Source of the DNA: Tribonema minus
Taxonomy: Eukaryota; Sar; Xanthophyceae; Tribonematales; Tribonemataceae
Assembly: GCA_017506865.1 (NCBI GenBank)
Contig: JAFCMP010000279.1
Span: forward strand, 62,001-126,000
Length of the DNA stretch: 64,000 nucleotides
Direction: 5' to 3'
In this document: piece by piece, positions 30,101 through 41,130 of the stretch
How positions within the stretch are numbered: the stretch's first letter is position 1
Layout of the letters: the number at the start of each line of letters is the position of its first letter
Position numbers and translations under genes: made by a program
Notes under the pieces: generated by a model
The model's input: only the letters and a program-made list of their open reading frames with translations
Databases searched by the model: none
What the model was told of the DNA's origin: nothing

Positions 30101-31655
30101 CACACGCCTGCGTGTGTTCCACCCAACAAGTGCCCGATGCACATGCCGAATGCCATGCTTGCAACATGACATGTGACAACCTGCTCTCAGTAGGCAACAC
30201 GCACCTGCAGGCAGCCACCAATGCTGCAGTGTGTAAATCCTTCCACTTTTATGAGCTGCATGCTTCCTTTGAGATGAGAGCCAGTGGTTGAAACTTGCCT
30301 GTGGGCAAACGCGGTAAGTCATGCATTCATGTTGTCAACAACAATAGCTTGCGAAGCCACCTTCAGGTCTTACAGGGCTGCTGCCAACTGTGTGACCGAG
30401 TGAGATGCTGCAGGTTGCCAAGGTTGCAAACTCCATGTGTGGTGGATGTTGCTGGCAGACCAGCGAGCTTTGGGTGATAAAAGAACGTGCACAAAAATCA
30501 TAATGACTGTAGGGTGTAAGAGTTGCTTAGTGACTGTTCTGCTGTTGCAGCCTGAATGGCCAAACATCTCAATGCAGACAGCCTAAGAATCACTTGACGA
30601 TCGAGAGGTAAAGGGAGAGGGGCAAGTTGCGTACATTTTTGCTGGGCCTGGTATAGGCTCTGATTCTGCATGATGCACCTCGCGACTTGAGGTTTCAAAA
30701 TGCAGGAAAATAAGATTGTATCAGACCTGAATGTGTGCAGATCTAACGACTTACTCGCCTGCGGGAGGGATCGGCATGTGTGTCGATGTCCATGATATGA
30801 AATGCTTTTTTGCCCAGCTCGCCAGGTTATTGAATGATTTGGTGCGAAGATCAGCGTCGCTAATCTTTTCCGCGCCACCAAGTGAGTTGCGCAACGCAAT
30901 CCTGCGAGATAAACTCGACAGCTACATAGATTCAAAAGCGTCACTGAACACAAGCACACCTTATCCCAAACCCAATTCCGCGTGTGGCTGTTTCACCTGC
31001 CGCCTGCCCTCGTCAGCATCGAGGTGCGCCCTCAGCTTTCCACAAATAACGTCCTGATCAGGATGATCATACCCCCCCTCAAGTTTGAAGTTCTCATCGG
31101 CGCGACAGCGGCAAGCGCAAGCGCGGCCAGGGACCAGAACGATTGTTTGGCAGGAACGGCGTCACAGCGAAGCCATGATGGTGGCGCCCCTCTGGGAAGA
31201 TGGTGGCCGAAGTGCTGGTAGCGGGGATAGGAAGTGAAGCAGGTGGGGCAGGAGGGAAAGAGACCGCTTTCAAGGCGTTGCGAAGTCGCCCAGTCTAGGG
31301 CTGGAGAGCGGGGGGCGAGCACTCCAAGCGGCCGACAAGCCCGAGCAGATGAGCATGCTTGGTAAGCTCTTGCGCACAGTAGCGTACATTTGCGAAGTAT
31401 AGCGTGCTTCGTCTTACCTCAGCAGGCTCTAAGGCGGAGTCGTACGGCAGGTCAGAGGTGTCCAAGCAGGACGTGCGGTCAGTTGTGCCTGTGCAAGGAA
31501 ATATTCATTGTTTTTTCTGCAAGACACATCAGCTGCTTGTGCAGACATCGCAGCCTTCAATTTAATGCGCTAGCCCCCTGATCTCCAACAACTCACCGAT
31601 GCCAATTTGTCATTCATGGTGTCCTGTACTTTTTGTACATGGAAATTTTGGTACT
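30101..31655. other. Intergenic region without an assignable gene
   Basis: Contains scattered short open frames. The one at 30731-31057 (+) has a helix-like segment around LARLLNDLVRR and ELRNAILRDKLDSYID, but it lacks convincing splice sites or family resemblance. The part at about 31080-31340 is GC-richer than its surroundings. No repeat or RNA gene was recognised. Confidence 0.4.
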
Positions 31656-31659
31656 ACTA

Positions 31660-32745
31660 AGTACTTGCTCAGCGTGCCTGGCTGCCTTTGCCCCCGTGCT
31701 TCTCTGCTCTCTTGCCAGATGATGGTTAACTGACGCTCATGCTGAGCTACGTCGGGGTCGGCAACTTCCTGCCGATAGCGCTGACCAACAAGGCGCTTCG
31801 CGTGTCGTACGCGGTGATGTGCGACCTGCTCGGCAAAGCCGCCTCTGCAACGCACCACGCTGTACCTGGGGGAGGTTTCTGCGCGCTTGCCCAATAAGGA
31901 GCAAAACAAGCAGAGGAGCGCCAACTGCGGCGCTGGCAGTGGGCGGTGGCCAACGGGTTCCCCCGCTCCACTCGCCGGGCCCTGAAAGCTGCCGGGCGCA
32001 GCGGCAACATGGATTTGGCGCTCCACGTCTGCGGCAGGCGCGTTTCAAGAAAGCAGCAGACGGTCCTGGCCCTTGAGGCAACCAAGGCAGGCCATCTGGG
32101 GTTCTTGCGAGACGCGCTGTATCGTGGGTTCCGCTCAGCAGGCTCTGAGCTCTGCTTGGCGGCCGTCGCACGGGGACAGGTGTGTGCGCTGAAGCTGCTG
32201 CGCGAGGTTCCCAAGCCCCCCTGTGCCTGCGATGAGGCAGTGTTTGGGCAAGCGGCCCGGCAGGGCAATGTGCTCATGCTGGAATACCTTATGGGCAGCT
32301 GTAGCAACGCGCACCAGACGTAGAATGCTTGCGGTGCCACTGCGAAGGCGGGCAGGTGGGAGCTGGTGAGGCTGCTGCACAAACGCAGCTGCCCGCTTGA
32401 TGAAGCCGTCAGCATGCACGCAGCTCGCCAGCAGCAGCTCGACATGCTCGATTGGGCGCTCGAGAGGCAGTGCCCGATCGACGTGGAAAGCTGCGCCCAC
32501 CAGGCTAGCGATGAGGTGTGCACATGGCTGCGTCAGCATATGTCTGGCTACCTCGGCGACTGATGCACAGCAGTCGTTCAGGCAGCTTCCAAGTTGTGTC
32601 AGAATGCTTTCAGGATGGCTGCAGCGCTGCTGCTTGCGCTGCTGTTCAGTTGCGATACAACAATTGCTGCTGCAACGGCGGCACCTCTGCCTGCCTTCAC
32701 GTCAACAGCAGCGCAGCTCTGGTAGTGATGGCTCGCTATCTGTTT
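31660..32745 (+). pseudogene. Ankyrin-like family gene, broken copy C (most complete)
   Basis: Starts at a plausible ATG (31739), reading MLSYVGVGNFLPIALTNKAL and VSYAVMCDLLGKAAS, then LGEVSARLPN and WQWAVANGFPRSTRRALKAA. Ankyrin-like helices follow, with landmarks AAGRSGNMDLALHVCG, AAVARGQVCALKLLRE, AARQGNVLMLEYLMGS, GRWELVRLLHKRSCPLDEAV and QQQLDMLDWALERQCPIDVE. It matches the algal family in which a conserved N-terminal block precedes repeats of the form AA..G.l..l.wl...gCp.d. At least two frame changes (near 31860 and 31925; the second is a base missing relative to copy B) and a TAG at 32321 break it. Homology with copy A continues past 32562 to about 32745. It is probably non-functional unless spliced around. 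Confidence 0.7.
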
Positions 32746-32995
32746 GGAAGACCGCGTGAGTCGTTTACTGACCGCAGTAGAGTATGGTGTCGCACAAAGG
32801 TACAGTATAGCTGCAGGGTGCTGCCACTTGAATATGCTTGTGTGATGCCTGCCTTCCTCCCTTGCTTACACATATTTGACCCTATCGGGTGCTGTGTAAT
32901 GAGACGCCTCCACTCCTCTTTGTACTGGAATCCTCTTTCTGACGACATGCGTTGTCAGTTGCCTTCGATGATTGTGTTTCTGCATGCAATCATCG

Positions 32996-33680
32996 CTGTG
33001 TTTGTGTTGATGCTGGTCTGCACATGCTCAGCCTGAATGGTTTTGCACCTTATTTAATGTTTTTGGTTTGTCCGCGCACTTCTACGCAGAGGCGTGCCAC
33101 ATTGCGTTGTGCTCGTGTATGGATCATGGAATAATATTGGCTTGATTGTGATTGCTGTGCAGGCACCACACTTCTAAGTATTTGTATGGCGCACGTGTCA
33201 GCCATTGAAGACTATCTACCACTTTAATGAAGCTCATGAAATCGTTGGAAGCGCACACCATGTTCAAGATAGCCCAACAAACACCATCATGGCAATTGAT
33301 GGGCACGTCCACAAGCTGAGCACTGCCGCGCGCTCGCTGCGCAGCATCAGCTGCCCTGCCCTGAACCCTGTGTTTGTGAGAGTGTCACCAGTAGAACTAG
33401 GGCTAGTCTAAGGTAGAGGGTAACACAGCACCCGAACGTACAGCCTGAAGGCTGGCAACTCATGGCGCACGCGCTGCTGCGATTCTCCTCTCTCAAAACT
33501 CGAATCGTCGAGTCTTTCCAGAGTTCTTTTCCCAACGCGTCGGTGCTGGTGCTGAAGGCAATGAGATCTGGTCAGCATGGGTTGTCTACTTCATGTCAGG
33601 CAGACAAAACGCGGCGCTCCCACAAGCAACTTCAACACCAAGGCGTGTCGACAGAGCCTCCTGATTTCAATCTTTTGGAA
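32996..33680 (+). repeat. Dispersed 0.67-kb repeat, copy 2
   Basis: Second copy of the repeat at 20397-21060, in the same orientation and with the same order of conserved blocks. It starts about 250 bp after ankyrin-like copy C. It lacks the four-fold AGGTCA tract of copy 1 and has a different segment at about 33420-33500. No coding frame is shared with copy 1. Confidence 0.7.
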
Positions 33681-34670
33681 CAAGACCCATGTTGTACAAG
33701 CTAGTCCCACTCTGGGTATTTCTGTTGAAAGTGGGGTGGCTCGGGGTCTTCAGTGGTCCACCGGTTAAGCCCCCCCCCCTCCCGGGGGCGGGGCCTGGGT
33801 AAGCTGCGCTCAAAGCATTCTGCCGCAAACCTGATGCTGATTCTTGTCTGAGAAGTGCCTGCTTCAGCATTTTTACATAGGACGGTGCATTCTAGTTGTT
33901 CGGTCAATTTCGAACAAACTCAGCATGAATGAAATGTGTACAGGTCAAGATACCTGTGCCCGGCTGTCAATTTGAAAGAATGCGGTACCGACACAATCAT
34001 AGGCAATGCCCCCATAACAACGCGAATTGGGTCATGGAAATGTGCCCTTTGAATTTCTGCATGGGTTCGTGGACCCATGCTGGAGAGCGCCGCTGAGCAT
34101 CAACTTAACTCATCAAGTGCACCCTTCCCGGCGGCCATGCAATAACTGCAATCCATGATCACAGAGATCATCACAATCTGTAAATGTATGTAGCAGCTCC
34201 TGCACCAGCGTGCTGTGCTCCAGATGACGATGCAGCATACCATCAAAGGTCAAACATACTGTCGTCGCCACCAAGCCAAAGCCCAGGTGGTACAGAAGAC
34301 GTAGATCAGCGCCACCAGCGCCACCACCACCACCACCACTGCTGCAACGCCACCACCTGCGCCGTGATCATCACTCGGCTCGGCCCGCCAAGACTGCATC
34401 TCGCACTGCATCTGTCAAGTCGCCGCTTCGATTTGACCTGCGTGCACTGCATCTGTCAAACCGCCAATTTGGCTGTCAAACCCGAGGCCACGATGTAGAG
34501 TATACATGTGCCTCGTACCATATTTTAAATCCCAACCGGCGGTTGAGCCGTCTGTCACCGCCTGAGTTGACCAGAATAACGTGCAGATAATATTACCTGC
34601 AGTCTCTTGCTCTGTAGCTGTATGACGCAAGCCACTGACACAGGCCAGATGGTCTGCTTCATCTGTAAAT
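33681..34670. other. Intergenic region with short low-complexity tracts
   Basis: Includes a pyrimidine run of nine or more C with an adjoining GC-rich patch (33769-33800) and a CCACCA-type tract with imperfect CCACCAGCG units (34300-34345). No gene, RNA gene or mobile element was recognised. Confidence 0.45.
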
Positions 34671-35221
34671 TTGAGCAGTGTTAAAGCTCAGAATTCAACC
34701 ATGACAAAGCACACTTGCGCTCGAGCGCTGCAGGCCGCGTGTCAGCATCAACTTCTGGTGCGCCTCGCTATCACATGTGTCGTCACCGCCGTCTGTGCCA
34801 TACCTGAAATGCTCTTGACGGATATCATCGTTGCACGATTACACCAGTGTCTGCTGTGCCCCGTCCTAGTCTGCTCCTGGCAACTGCTGAGGTACTGTTG
34901 CTTCTGGGTAAACTTTCATCCAGCTCTGGTGCAAATTCTGCCCCACGCAAGGGCGGCACCTCCGCTGTTCTGCGCTGTGGTCTTGCTCCCACCCCTGCCC
35001 CTGGCTTCACGTAGTGGGCACGTGAGGTTTCGTCATTCATTTGTGCCATTTTCTGGGGGGAGGCAGATTTTACTTTGGGGGGGCCTGTTGACAAGAGGAA
35101 AAGAGGACAACATGGACTTTGTCAACCGAAGCCAGTGGCGACGCGAGTACTGAGTCAGACTTCGAGTACAACAGGCTTAATTTTTTTTCGGAGCTGGACC
35201 CAGAGCCAGCGGCTAGCCCCG
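34671..35221 (+). promoter_or_regulatory. Pantothenate kinase upstream region with a short upstream ORF
   Basis: The stretch before the chosen start (35222) should contain the promoter and 5' untranslated region, but no TATA-like box could be assigned with confidence. An ATG at 35112 opens a 13-codon upstream ORF ending in TGA at 35153, 68 bp before the kinase ATG and in another frame. The kinase frame is itself open upstream to about 35075 without an ATG, so an upstream exon or a longer N-terminus is possible. A run of T (35178-35185) lies just before the gene. Confidence 0.4.
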
Positions 35222-38200
35222 ATGGTGGTCCGCAAGAGGTGGTTAGCCCTAGTGGGCATGGGTGCGCTGCTCTACGTAGTCAGACGGAGGCGGAGAGCGA
35301 GAGAGAAGGCTCGTTTGGCCTCAGGTGAGGCATCTGCTGCCAATAAAGCAAGCCGATCGCAGGCTGCTACGCAACGGGCGACAGCTTCTGCAGCCAAAAC
35401 TGCTGCCTCAGTCTATGGGAGCAGCAGCGGACAGCGTGCATCCGTACTGCGGCAGTCCAGTTCTTTCAACTTAGGCAAGAGCAACGTGGACATTGGCGGC
35501 GTGCTCGGCATGGATATTGGCGGGACGCTAGCAAAGCTGGTGTACTTCGAGAAAAAGGAGCCACCGGGAGGGATGGTGCGGACTTGCAGCAGGGATCCGC
35601 TGGTCACGATGAAGCGAAACTTGAGTCTTGGGGATTTGAACACGCGGGAGCAGAAGGAGGCGCTAATGCAGTTCTACACCTTCATGGACACGCAGGTGAA
35701 CAGCAACAGCTCATCATCGTATCTGCTCTGTGACTTCATTGTACTGTATTCTTGAATGGCTACTTTTGTGTATTGACCTGACGCGCATAATATCTCAAAA
35801 TATCTGTATTTTGTCAATGGATCGGATCTGTGGACACTTCAAGAGCAAAGAATAGAAAAGTCATTTGTATGGACGTAGGTGAGCACGCCGCAGGAGAGGT
35901 GTAGACGTGAAAATATCATTTGGTTGCAGCAGGGCAGCTGGAGACTAGCTGGTGTGAACATCATTTCTGGACTGATTGCACGATGTGATTTCTGAATTGG
36001 CACATGGATCTCTAAGTTACAGTTGGGGGTCCATCGCCCACTTCGCTGAGTTTGCCAGGTTGCCAAGGGCGGCAGCCATAAATACTGAGCCGTATGCAAG
36101 CAAGCCTTGCATATGGCAAAACGAATAATTAATGGATATACCGCAAATAACGGGGTTTGACCCCCCGGGCACACATTAAGTGGATGTTTCGCAGCACTCG
36201 GCCCAAGCACGCCTGGTTCAAGCACCTTCTAAGCACTTCAACCTCATGCTCGCAGAGGTTTCGGCAACAACGCAGCTCACACCACCTGGCTTTGCACTGC
36301 AGCACACCTGCACCTCACGCTCGAGATCTGCCGAGAGGGAACTTCAACTTTGCCTGACTGTTTTCCTCAACAGCCCCGGTCTTACACAACACGTGCTCAC
36401 CCCGGTCTATACAGCGTACCCCCGGTCTTGCATACACACACACACACACACACCCACACACACACGCACACACCTCCCCAGGGAGATGGGGGGTATCATA
36501 CCACAGTGTATCATACCACAGTGTAGCATAGGGGGGTCTTATACAAGGGGAGGCATACCCCATGATTTACGGTACTGTGTGCGAAGGCGGCACCCTGAGC
36601 AATGCAGATTGCGTATCTAAGGAGGAGGTATGCACACACCGGCGAACTTCTTGAGTCGCCATGTTCGCATATTTTGTACATTCACACGACTCTCGGCGTG
36701 GTGTCATTTTTGCAACGGGTGCGGTTGTAACCATTTTACACAGCAAATGTTCAAATCACCAATTCTGGCCACAATCAGTGCAAATATGGATCACCGTCAA
36801 TATGCAATGGATGCGGCGGACGAGTGGAGTTTTCAATTCTCTCATATTTAGAATAATGATTCCACGTTTTCACAAGTTAAGACTCTTTATTTGCAAGTGC
36901 AAGCTCCGACTAGATTCATGTATTGTATGGGTCAAAGAATCTAGCACCAAGAGTTTCTTGCAACTAGATCTGAGCTCTGGTGAAAACATCAGCAGGTGCA
37001 GCTGCTCCCACCACTGGCACTGTGGCAACCCGCACGTGTACCGATACTCATTTTACATATATGTTGCTTTCTGGTGCGCAGGAGCAATTTGGCAAGGCCG
37101 GGGTGAGAGATGAGCACCTTGCCTACTACAGCCATGAACTGGGCGGCCAACTTCACTTCTTTCGCTTTGAAACACGGCTAATGGACCAGGCCATTGAGCT
37201 CATCAGCAGCAGCACCATACACAACTCCATCAAGGCTTTGGGGTGCACAGGCGGGGGGGCATACAAGTTTGAGGACTTTTTCCAAAAGCGCATGGGGATA
37301 CGGATGCTGCAGATGGATGAGATGGCCAGCTTGGTGCGGGGGCTGCAGTTCTGCATTGCCAACATCCCTGGGGAATGCTATGCTTTCGAACCAGAACCGG
37401 TGAGCAGCAACTGTCCTTATGAACTGTGGTGCCATGTGAGCTGCAGGAGTTTCCCGCATCTGACTTGAGTTTGCCAAGGTACATGACAGCAGCTGCAGTA
37501 GCTCTGCTGACTCCATATGTCTGATGCTACAATAAAGGTGCTCTGCAGTGCCTGCTCCTGCCACAGGTACATCACAGCAACAAAATCGAGCATTGCTTGT
37601 GCGTAGTCCAGGGTCATGGTTGGCAACAGCAGCATCAGCTGCAATGACCTGCTGTTTAGCAACAGTGCACTGACAAAGAGGGTGCACACAATTTTGACAC
37701 TGCACTTGTCCAGTCACCAAACTCGCGGATATTACATTGCACAAAAGGACAACTGTCAGTGCCAGACACGCAGCGCTCACTGGTCTTTGAGCGTTTTCCT
37801 GCAGATTATTTCCGTCCTTATATCTGTTTTGTGGTTCTGTTTTGAACATTGTAGTGGCAGTACACAATCATGCACAAGTGGCTTACAGTGTAAGCAGACA
37901 TTGAGGTTTTGCCTGCTATCTAGTGGTGAACTGAACTTACATCATTCTGACCCATGCTGCCTGCTCGCCGCCCATACATGCGATCGCAGGTGAAGGGCAC
38001 AGGGGCAAATGGCAAAGGCGAGGAGGAGCCGATGGCTTCGGAGCAGGACACGTTCAGAAACATGCGCATGCGCCACATGTCGGAGCTGCGCGAGAAGGTG
38101 GACTACTCACACAAAGTTCACCGCAGCCGCACAGAACTGCTGCAGTCCTATCCGGCGCTGGTCGTCAGCATCGGCTCAGGAGTGTCCATACTCAAGGTCG

Positions 38201-38745
38201 ATGGGCCCGCCAAGTTTGAAAGAGTCAGCGGCAGCAGTATCGGCGGCGGGACGTACTGGGGCCTGTGCAGGCTGCTCACTGGGGCGACCGACTATGACGA
38301 CAGCCTGGACCTTGCTGACCAAGGCGAAAGTGACCGAGTCGACATGCTTGTGGGTGATATATACGGCCACGGGTACAACAAGTTTCAGCTGAGTAGCAAC
38401 ACCTTGGCAAGCAGCTTTGGCAAGCTGGTGACCAAAGAGGACCCACGGGAAGGCGTCACCAATGAGGACGTATCCAAGGCCCTGATTGTCATGGTGACCA
38501 TGAACATAGGGCAGGTGGCGTACCTCAACGCCAAGCTCTATGATACCCGCCGCATCTATTTTGTAGGCAACTTTTTGCGCCACAACAACATCAGCGCCCA
38601 GCGCCTGGCGTATGCGATTGCATACTGGTCCGGCGGTGAAATGGAGGCTCTGTTCTTCGAGCATGAGGGGTACCTGGGCGCCCTTGGGGCTTTTTTGTCA
38701 TCAGGCTATGAAGACCCTGATGGCAGCTCTGACGAAGAATCCTAG
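35222..38745 (+). CDS. Pantothenate kinase, eukaryotic type, with N-terminal membrane anchor
   Basis: ATP-dependent phosphorylation of pantothenate, the first and usually controlling step of coenzyme A synthesis. Exons 35222-35695, 37082-37399 and 37990-38745, all phase 0, give 515 residues. Family landmarks in order: VLGMDIGGTLAKLVYFE (phosphate loop), LHFFRFET, ALGCTGGGAYKFEDFF, LLQSYPALVVSIGSGVSIL, FERVSGSSIGGGTYWGLCRL, DRVDMLVGDIYG, ASSFGKLV, RRIYFVGNFLRHN, YWSGGEMEALFFEHEGYLGA. The wording is closest to plant-type enzymes by eye. The segment replacing the animal HLELK site (HLAYYSHELGG) keeps a Glu, but I cannot align the catalytic Glu with certainty. The N-terminus has Arg/Lys-rich flanks around WLALVGMGALLYVV followed by RRRRR, a signal-anchor-like or organelle-targeting element; the protein is probably tethered to a membrane. 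CoA feedback is expected from family knowledge only. Confidence 0.95.
36195..36575 (+). repeat. Dispersed CCCCGGTCTTA-module repeat in pantothenate kinase intron 1
   Basis: About 380 bp homologous to 51545-51838 in an ATM intron. Shared blocks: GCCCAAG.AC.CCTGGTT, AGCACTTCAA, ACACGTGCTCACCCCGGTCT, GTACCCCCGGTC, a CA microsatellite, GGGGTCTTATACAAG-like and the right end TGATTTACGGTAC. Internally it repeats modules of the kind CCCCGGTCT(T)A(T/C)ACA every 20-25 bp, and it has a 15-bp tandem (ATACCACAGTGTA). Read from the minus strand it begins GTACCGTAAATCA, resembling a class of DNA-transposon-like repeats with modular TATAAG-CCCC ends. It has no coding capacity. Confidence 0.65.
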
Positions 38746-38810
38746 TGGCGTGCAAGCAGTGGGTGTTCCAGTGGTCGTGTTTCCTCGTCGTATGCTCCTC
38801 TATCTGTCAC

Positions 38811-38816
38811 AATAAA
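38811..38816 (+). terminator. Polyadenylation signal AATAAA of pantothenate kinase
   Basis: A perfect AATAAA lies 66 bp after the stop codon of the pantothenate kinase gene, at a normal place for a 3' end signal. The gene therefore probably ends before 38850. Confidence 0.6.
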
Positions 38817-39187
38817 GCCCCCCATGTTGATACGCATAGCCAGCATAATATTTTCCTTTCTGACTGCAATGTTGGTAGCATCGTCCTGTTGGTTCCCTGC
38901 TGTCGTTTCTTGTGGTCTAGCTTTGAGCGATGCGTGGCATTCACCATCCTAGCAGCACTATCTGCCATGGCATTGCTTGCACAATATCCCTGTTGGTGTA
39001 TCCTGATGTAGCTTGCCTTTGCAAATCCCTGCTAGTAGTCTGCTGCTTTGTGTCGCAACCATCACGCCCTCGCGCGCTGTTTTGGTGCTTGTTTGCAGCA
39101 CTGGGTTTTGACATCAATAACATACCTGACGCTGCAGTCAAACATTGGGCCAGAGGAAAAAATTATTCAAGCAGAAGTAGGTGGAGC
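38817..39187. other. Intergenic stretch before the LINE insertion
   Basis: No gene or repeat was recognised. It ends with the left copy of the LINE target-site duplication, AAGTAGGTGGAGC (39175-39187). Confidence 0.5.
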
Positions 39188-40013
39188 AGACGGCAGGCTG
39201 CAAGCTGTGCGGGAAGTCGCCGGGCGGCACCCTGCATGCACGGCTGTGTCAAGCGCCACGCGTCAAGGCGCACGACACCATCGTCCACAATAGCGTCAAG
39301 AGGGCCACGCAGCGCATCCTGCGGCAATACCTCAAAACGGGACTGGTGGACGAGGACTACACGCCGTTTCTGGGGTCCGCCGGGCCGCCGGGGAGTCGCA
39401 GGATGGACATCGTGCTGCCTGCCGACGCCTTCCCGGTGACCGGCTACGACGACCCGACACGCCACCTACCGCTCATGGTGGACGTTACCTGCTTCGAGGC
39501 ACAGGTGGCGTCGCGGGCGGCGAAGACTGCAGCAGACCCCGAGCCATGCTGCCGCGACCAAGAGGCCGCCAAGACTACCCACTATTCTGGTCATTATGAT
39601 CAGAATTGCTACAAACTTGCCACTTTGGCAATAGGGTCATTTGGCAGCATCGGGGAGCAGGGGCGGAAGCTGCTGGAGGCTGTGGCGACGGAGTATGCCA
39701 GCAGGATGCCAGTGCCCGGAGGAGCGCGCCCTGAAGCTCTCAAGGGCATCGCCCTGGCGCGCTTACGCTCGGCACTGTCGGCAGCGCTCCACATGGCGTA
39801 CTCTGGCCGTGTCATGACACACATGGCAGAATCCAGGGGGGGGGGGCACATGGAGGAGGACGTAGGGGAGGACCCTGAGATGCCATTTGGCGGCGGCGGC
39901 ATTTGAGTGGTTGTCGTTGCGACACTTTCAGACTGTCATACGACATGTAGATTCCTTACAGCTAGATGCCAATCATCTGGGCTTTTTCGCGCACTGAGCG
40001 AGAATTAATAAAA
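39188..40013 (+). mobile_element. Young 5'-truncated LINE (non-LTR retrotransposon) with target-site duplication
   Basis: The insertion is bounded by AAGTAGGTGGAGC at 39175-39187 and (A)AGTAGGTGGAGC at 40014-40025. It holds the intact last ~238 codons of the element's ORF (stop TGA 39904-39906) and a 107-bp 3' end finishing AATTAATAAAAAG. The protein part begins at a CCHC zinc knuckle (CKLCGKSPGGTLHARLC), then HDTIVHNSVKRATQRIL, then a nuclease-like block RRMDIVLPAD and LPLMVDVTCFEAQ, then YKLATLAIGSFGSIGEQGRK and a Gly-rich end. This is the C-terminal architecture of LINE polyproteins downstream of reverse transcriptase; the reverse transcriptase itself is absent through 5' truncation. The clade was not assigned. 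A near-identical 3' tail occurs at 48238-48344, indicating recent activity of the family. Confidence 0.88.
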
Positions 40014-40072
40014 AGTAGGTGGAGCTTGCCTCATGATGTCAACATCATGGTGGCTAGGCTGCGCTGTGCTTT

Positions 40073-40330
40073 TCAAGAGTGCATTCTCACTTAGTGCGCA
40101 AAAAAGCCCAGATGGTGAGTGTTCAGTTTGCTCCCAGAATCTAGATGCATCTTGTGACAACTTGAAAGTGTCGCAGTATCGCCAAGTGGCATCATCCCCC
40201 CCCACTATGTCCTCGTCCAGCTGTCTGCCCCCTTGGGCTCTGCCATATGTGTCTTTTTTTTTCAACACGCAAAAAGTATGCCATGTGAAGCGCTGTCAAG
40301 AGGTGAGCGTATGCGCGCGCCATCAATGTG
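40073..40330 (-). mobile_element. Older reversed LINE 3'-end relic next to the young copy
   Basis: The minus strand aligns with the last ~250 bp of the LINE at 39188-40013. Shared words are CGCTTCACATGGC (versus CGCTCCACATGGC), ACACATATGGCAGA, GGACGAGGACATAG, a CCACTTGGCG block, GCGACACTTTCA, CATCTGGGCTTTTTTGCGCA and a GAGAAT block. The protein reading ALHMAY..RV survives. Divergence is much greater than between the two young copies, so it predates them. The two LINE pieces lie tail to tail, about 60 bp apart. Confidence 0.75.
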
Positions 40331-40526
40331 TATAGTTTCAAGGAGTAGGTCTTGTATTCGTTATTCTCTGATCGCACAGGTTGGGGTTCTCAATGCATGC
40401 ATAATGTACAAACATCAGATCAGGTCCGCACAACGACGACCTAGGAACTGACACCATTCATTGCTGAGCAAACACACAAGCAACTACAGTACTCCTGCAA
40501 CAGACTTTTTCGTCATCATGAGCGTA

Positions 40527-40620
40527 CAGAGTATAGCAGTGTCATTAAGTTGTGCTATTTAGTCATTCAGAGTATAGCAGTGTCATTGAGTAGTGCTATT
40601 TAGTCAACCAGTGCTATTTT
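40527..40620 (+). repeat. 41-bp tandem repeat, two units and a partial third
   Basis: Units 40527-40567 and 40568-40608 begin CAGAGTATAGCAGTGTCATT and continue with GTGCTATTTAGTCA. They differ at only a few positions. A third partial unit (CAGTGCTATTTT) follows. It lies in the ATM upstream region. Confidence 0.8.
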
Positions 40621-40678
40621 GAACGTGAATGGCAGCGATCACACTCGTTCGTGTGCGCCGCTGCGGGGTCCTAGGCTG

Positions 40679-40950
40679 GACGAAGCCTTCTTCTGCTGCG
40701 CTGTTGTCCTGACGAAGCCGGACGAAGCCTTATACTGCCATGCTGTTTTATCCTGACGAAGCCTTGTTTGCCATGCGCGCTGTTGACTGGACCGAAGCCT
40801 TCTGCAACAAAACGTCGACCTGACGAAGCCTATCTTCGCCTGCCGCGGCTTAGATAGTGGACGAAACCTGATCTGCCACAGTCAGTCTGACGAAGCTTTA
40901 CCTGTCATGCGTTGTAAACAACGATGCCTTATCGGCTATGGCGCGCGGTG
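40679..40950 (+). repeat. Degenerate ~33-bp minisatellite built on GACGAAGCCTT
   Basis: Eight to nine units start with GACGAAGCC or a one- or two-base variant, at about 40679, 40711, 40721, 40755, 40790, 40822, 40859, 40889 and 40922. Each continues with a variable TTxTCTGCCATGC-TGTTGTCCT-like part. Unit length ranges from about 29 to 38 bp, with one truncated 10-bp unit. The spread of variants shows an old array. It lies 530-800 bp before the ATM start codon. Confidence 0.75.
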
Positions 40951-41130
40951 ATAGACTGACTTTACTTTCAGGTGCCAGTACTGCAAGGCGACGGTGGTCG
41001 GCAATATTGCCGCAAACGAGGGAGGGGCAAGGCTTCAGATAGGTTTAGCAAAGCGTGACTGGCTGATCGTCGGGCCTGGACGGCGCCAGCCAAGCTTGGC
41101 AAGTGCAGCTGATCTGATCTAGTCGCGAGC

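Noticed and set aside
31747-32523. 258-codon minus-strand open frame
   Set aside because: It is the antisense shadow of ankyrin-like copy C, whose plus-strand reading is conserved with copies A and B.
38930-39439. 169-codon plus-strand open frame crossing the LINE left end
   Set aside because: It spans the host-LINE junction at 39188, so most of it is an out-of-frame reading of the LINE ORF.
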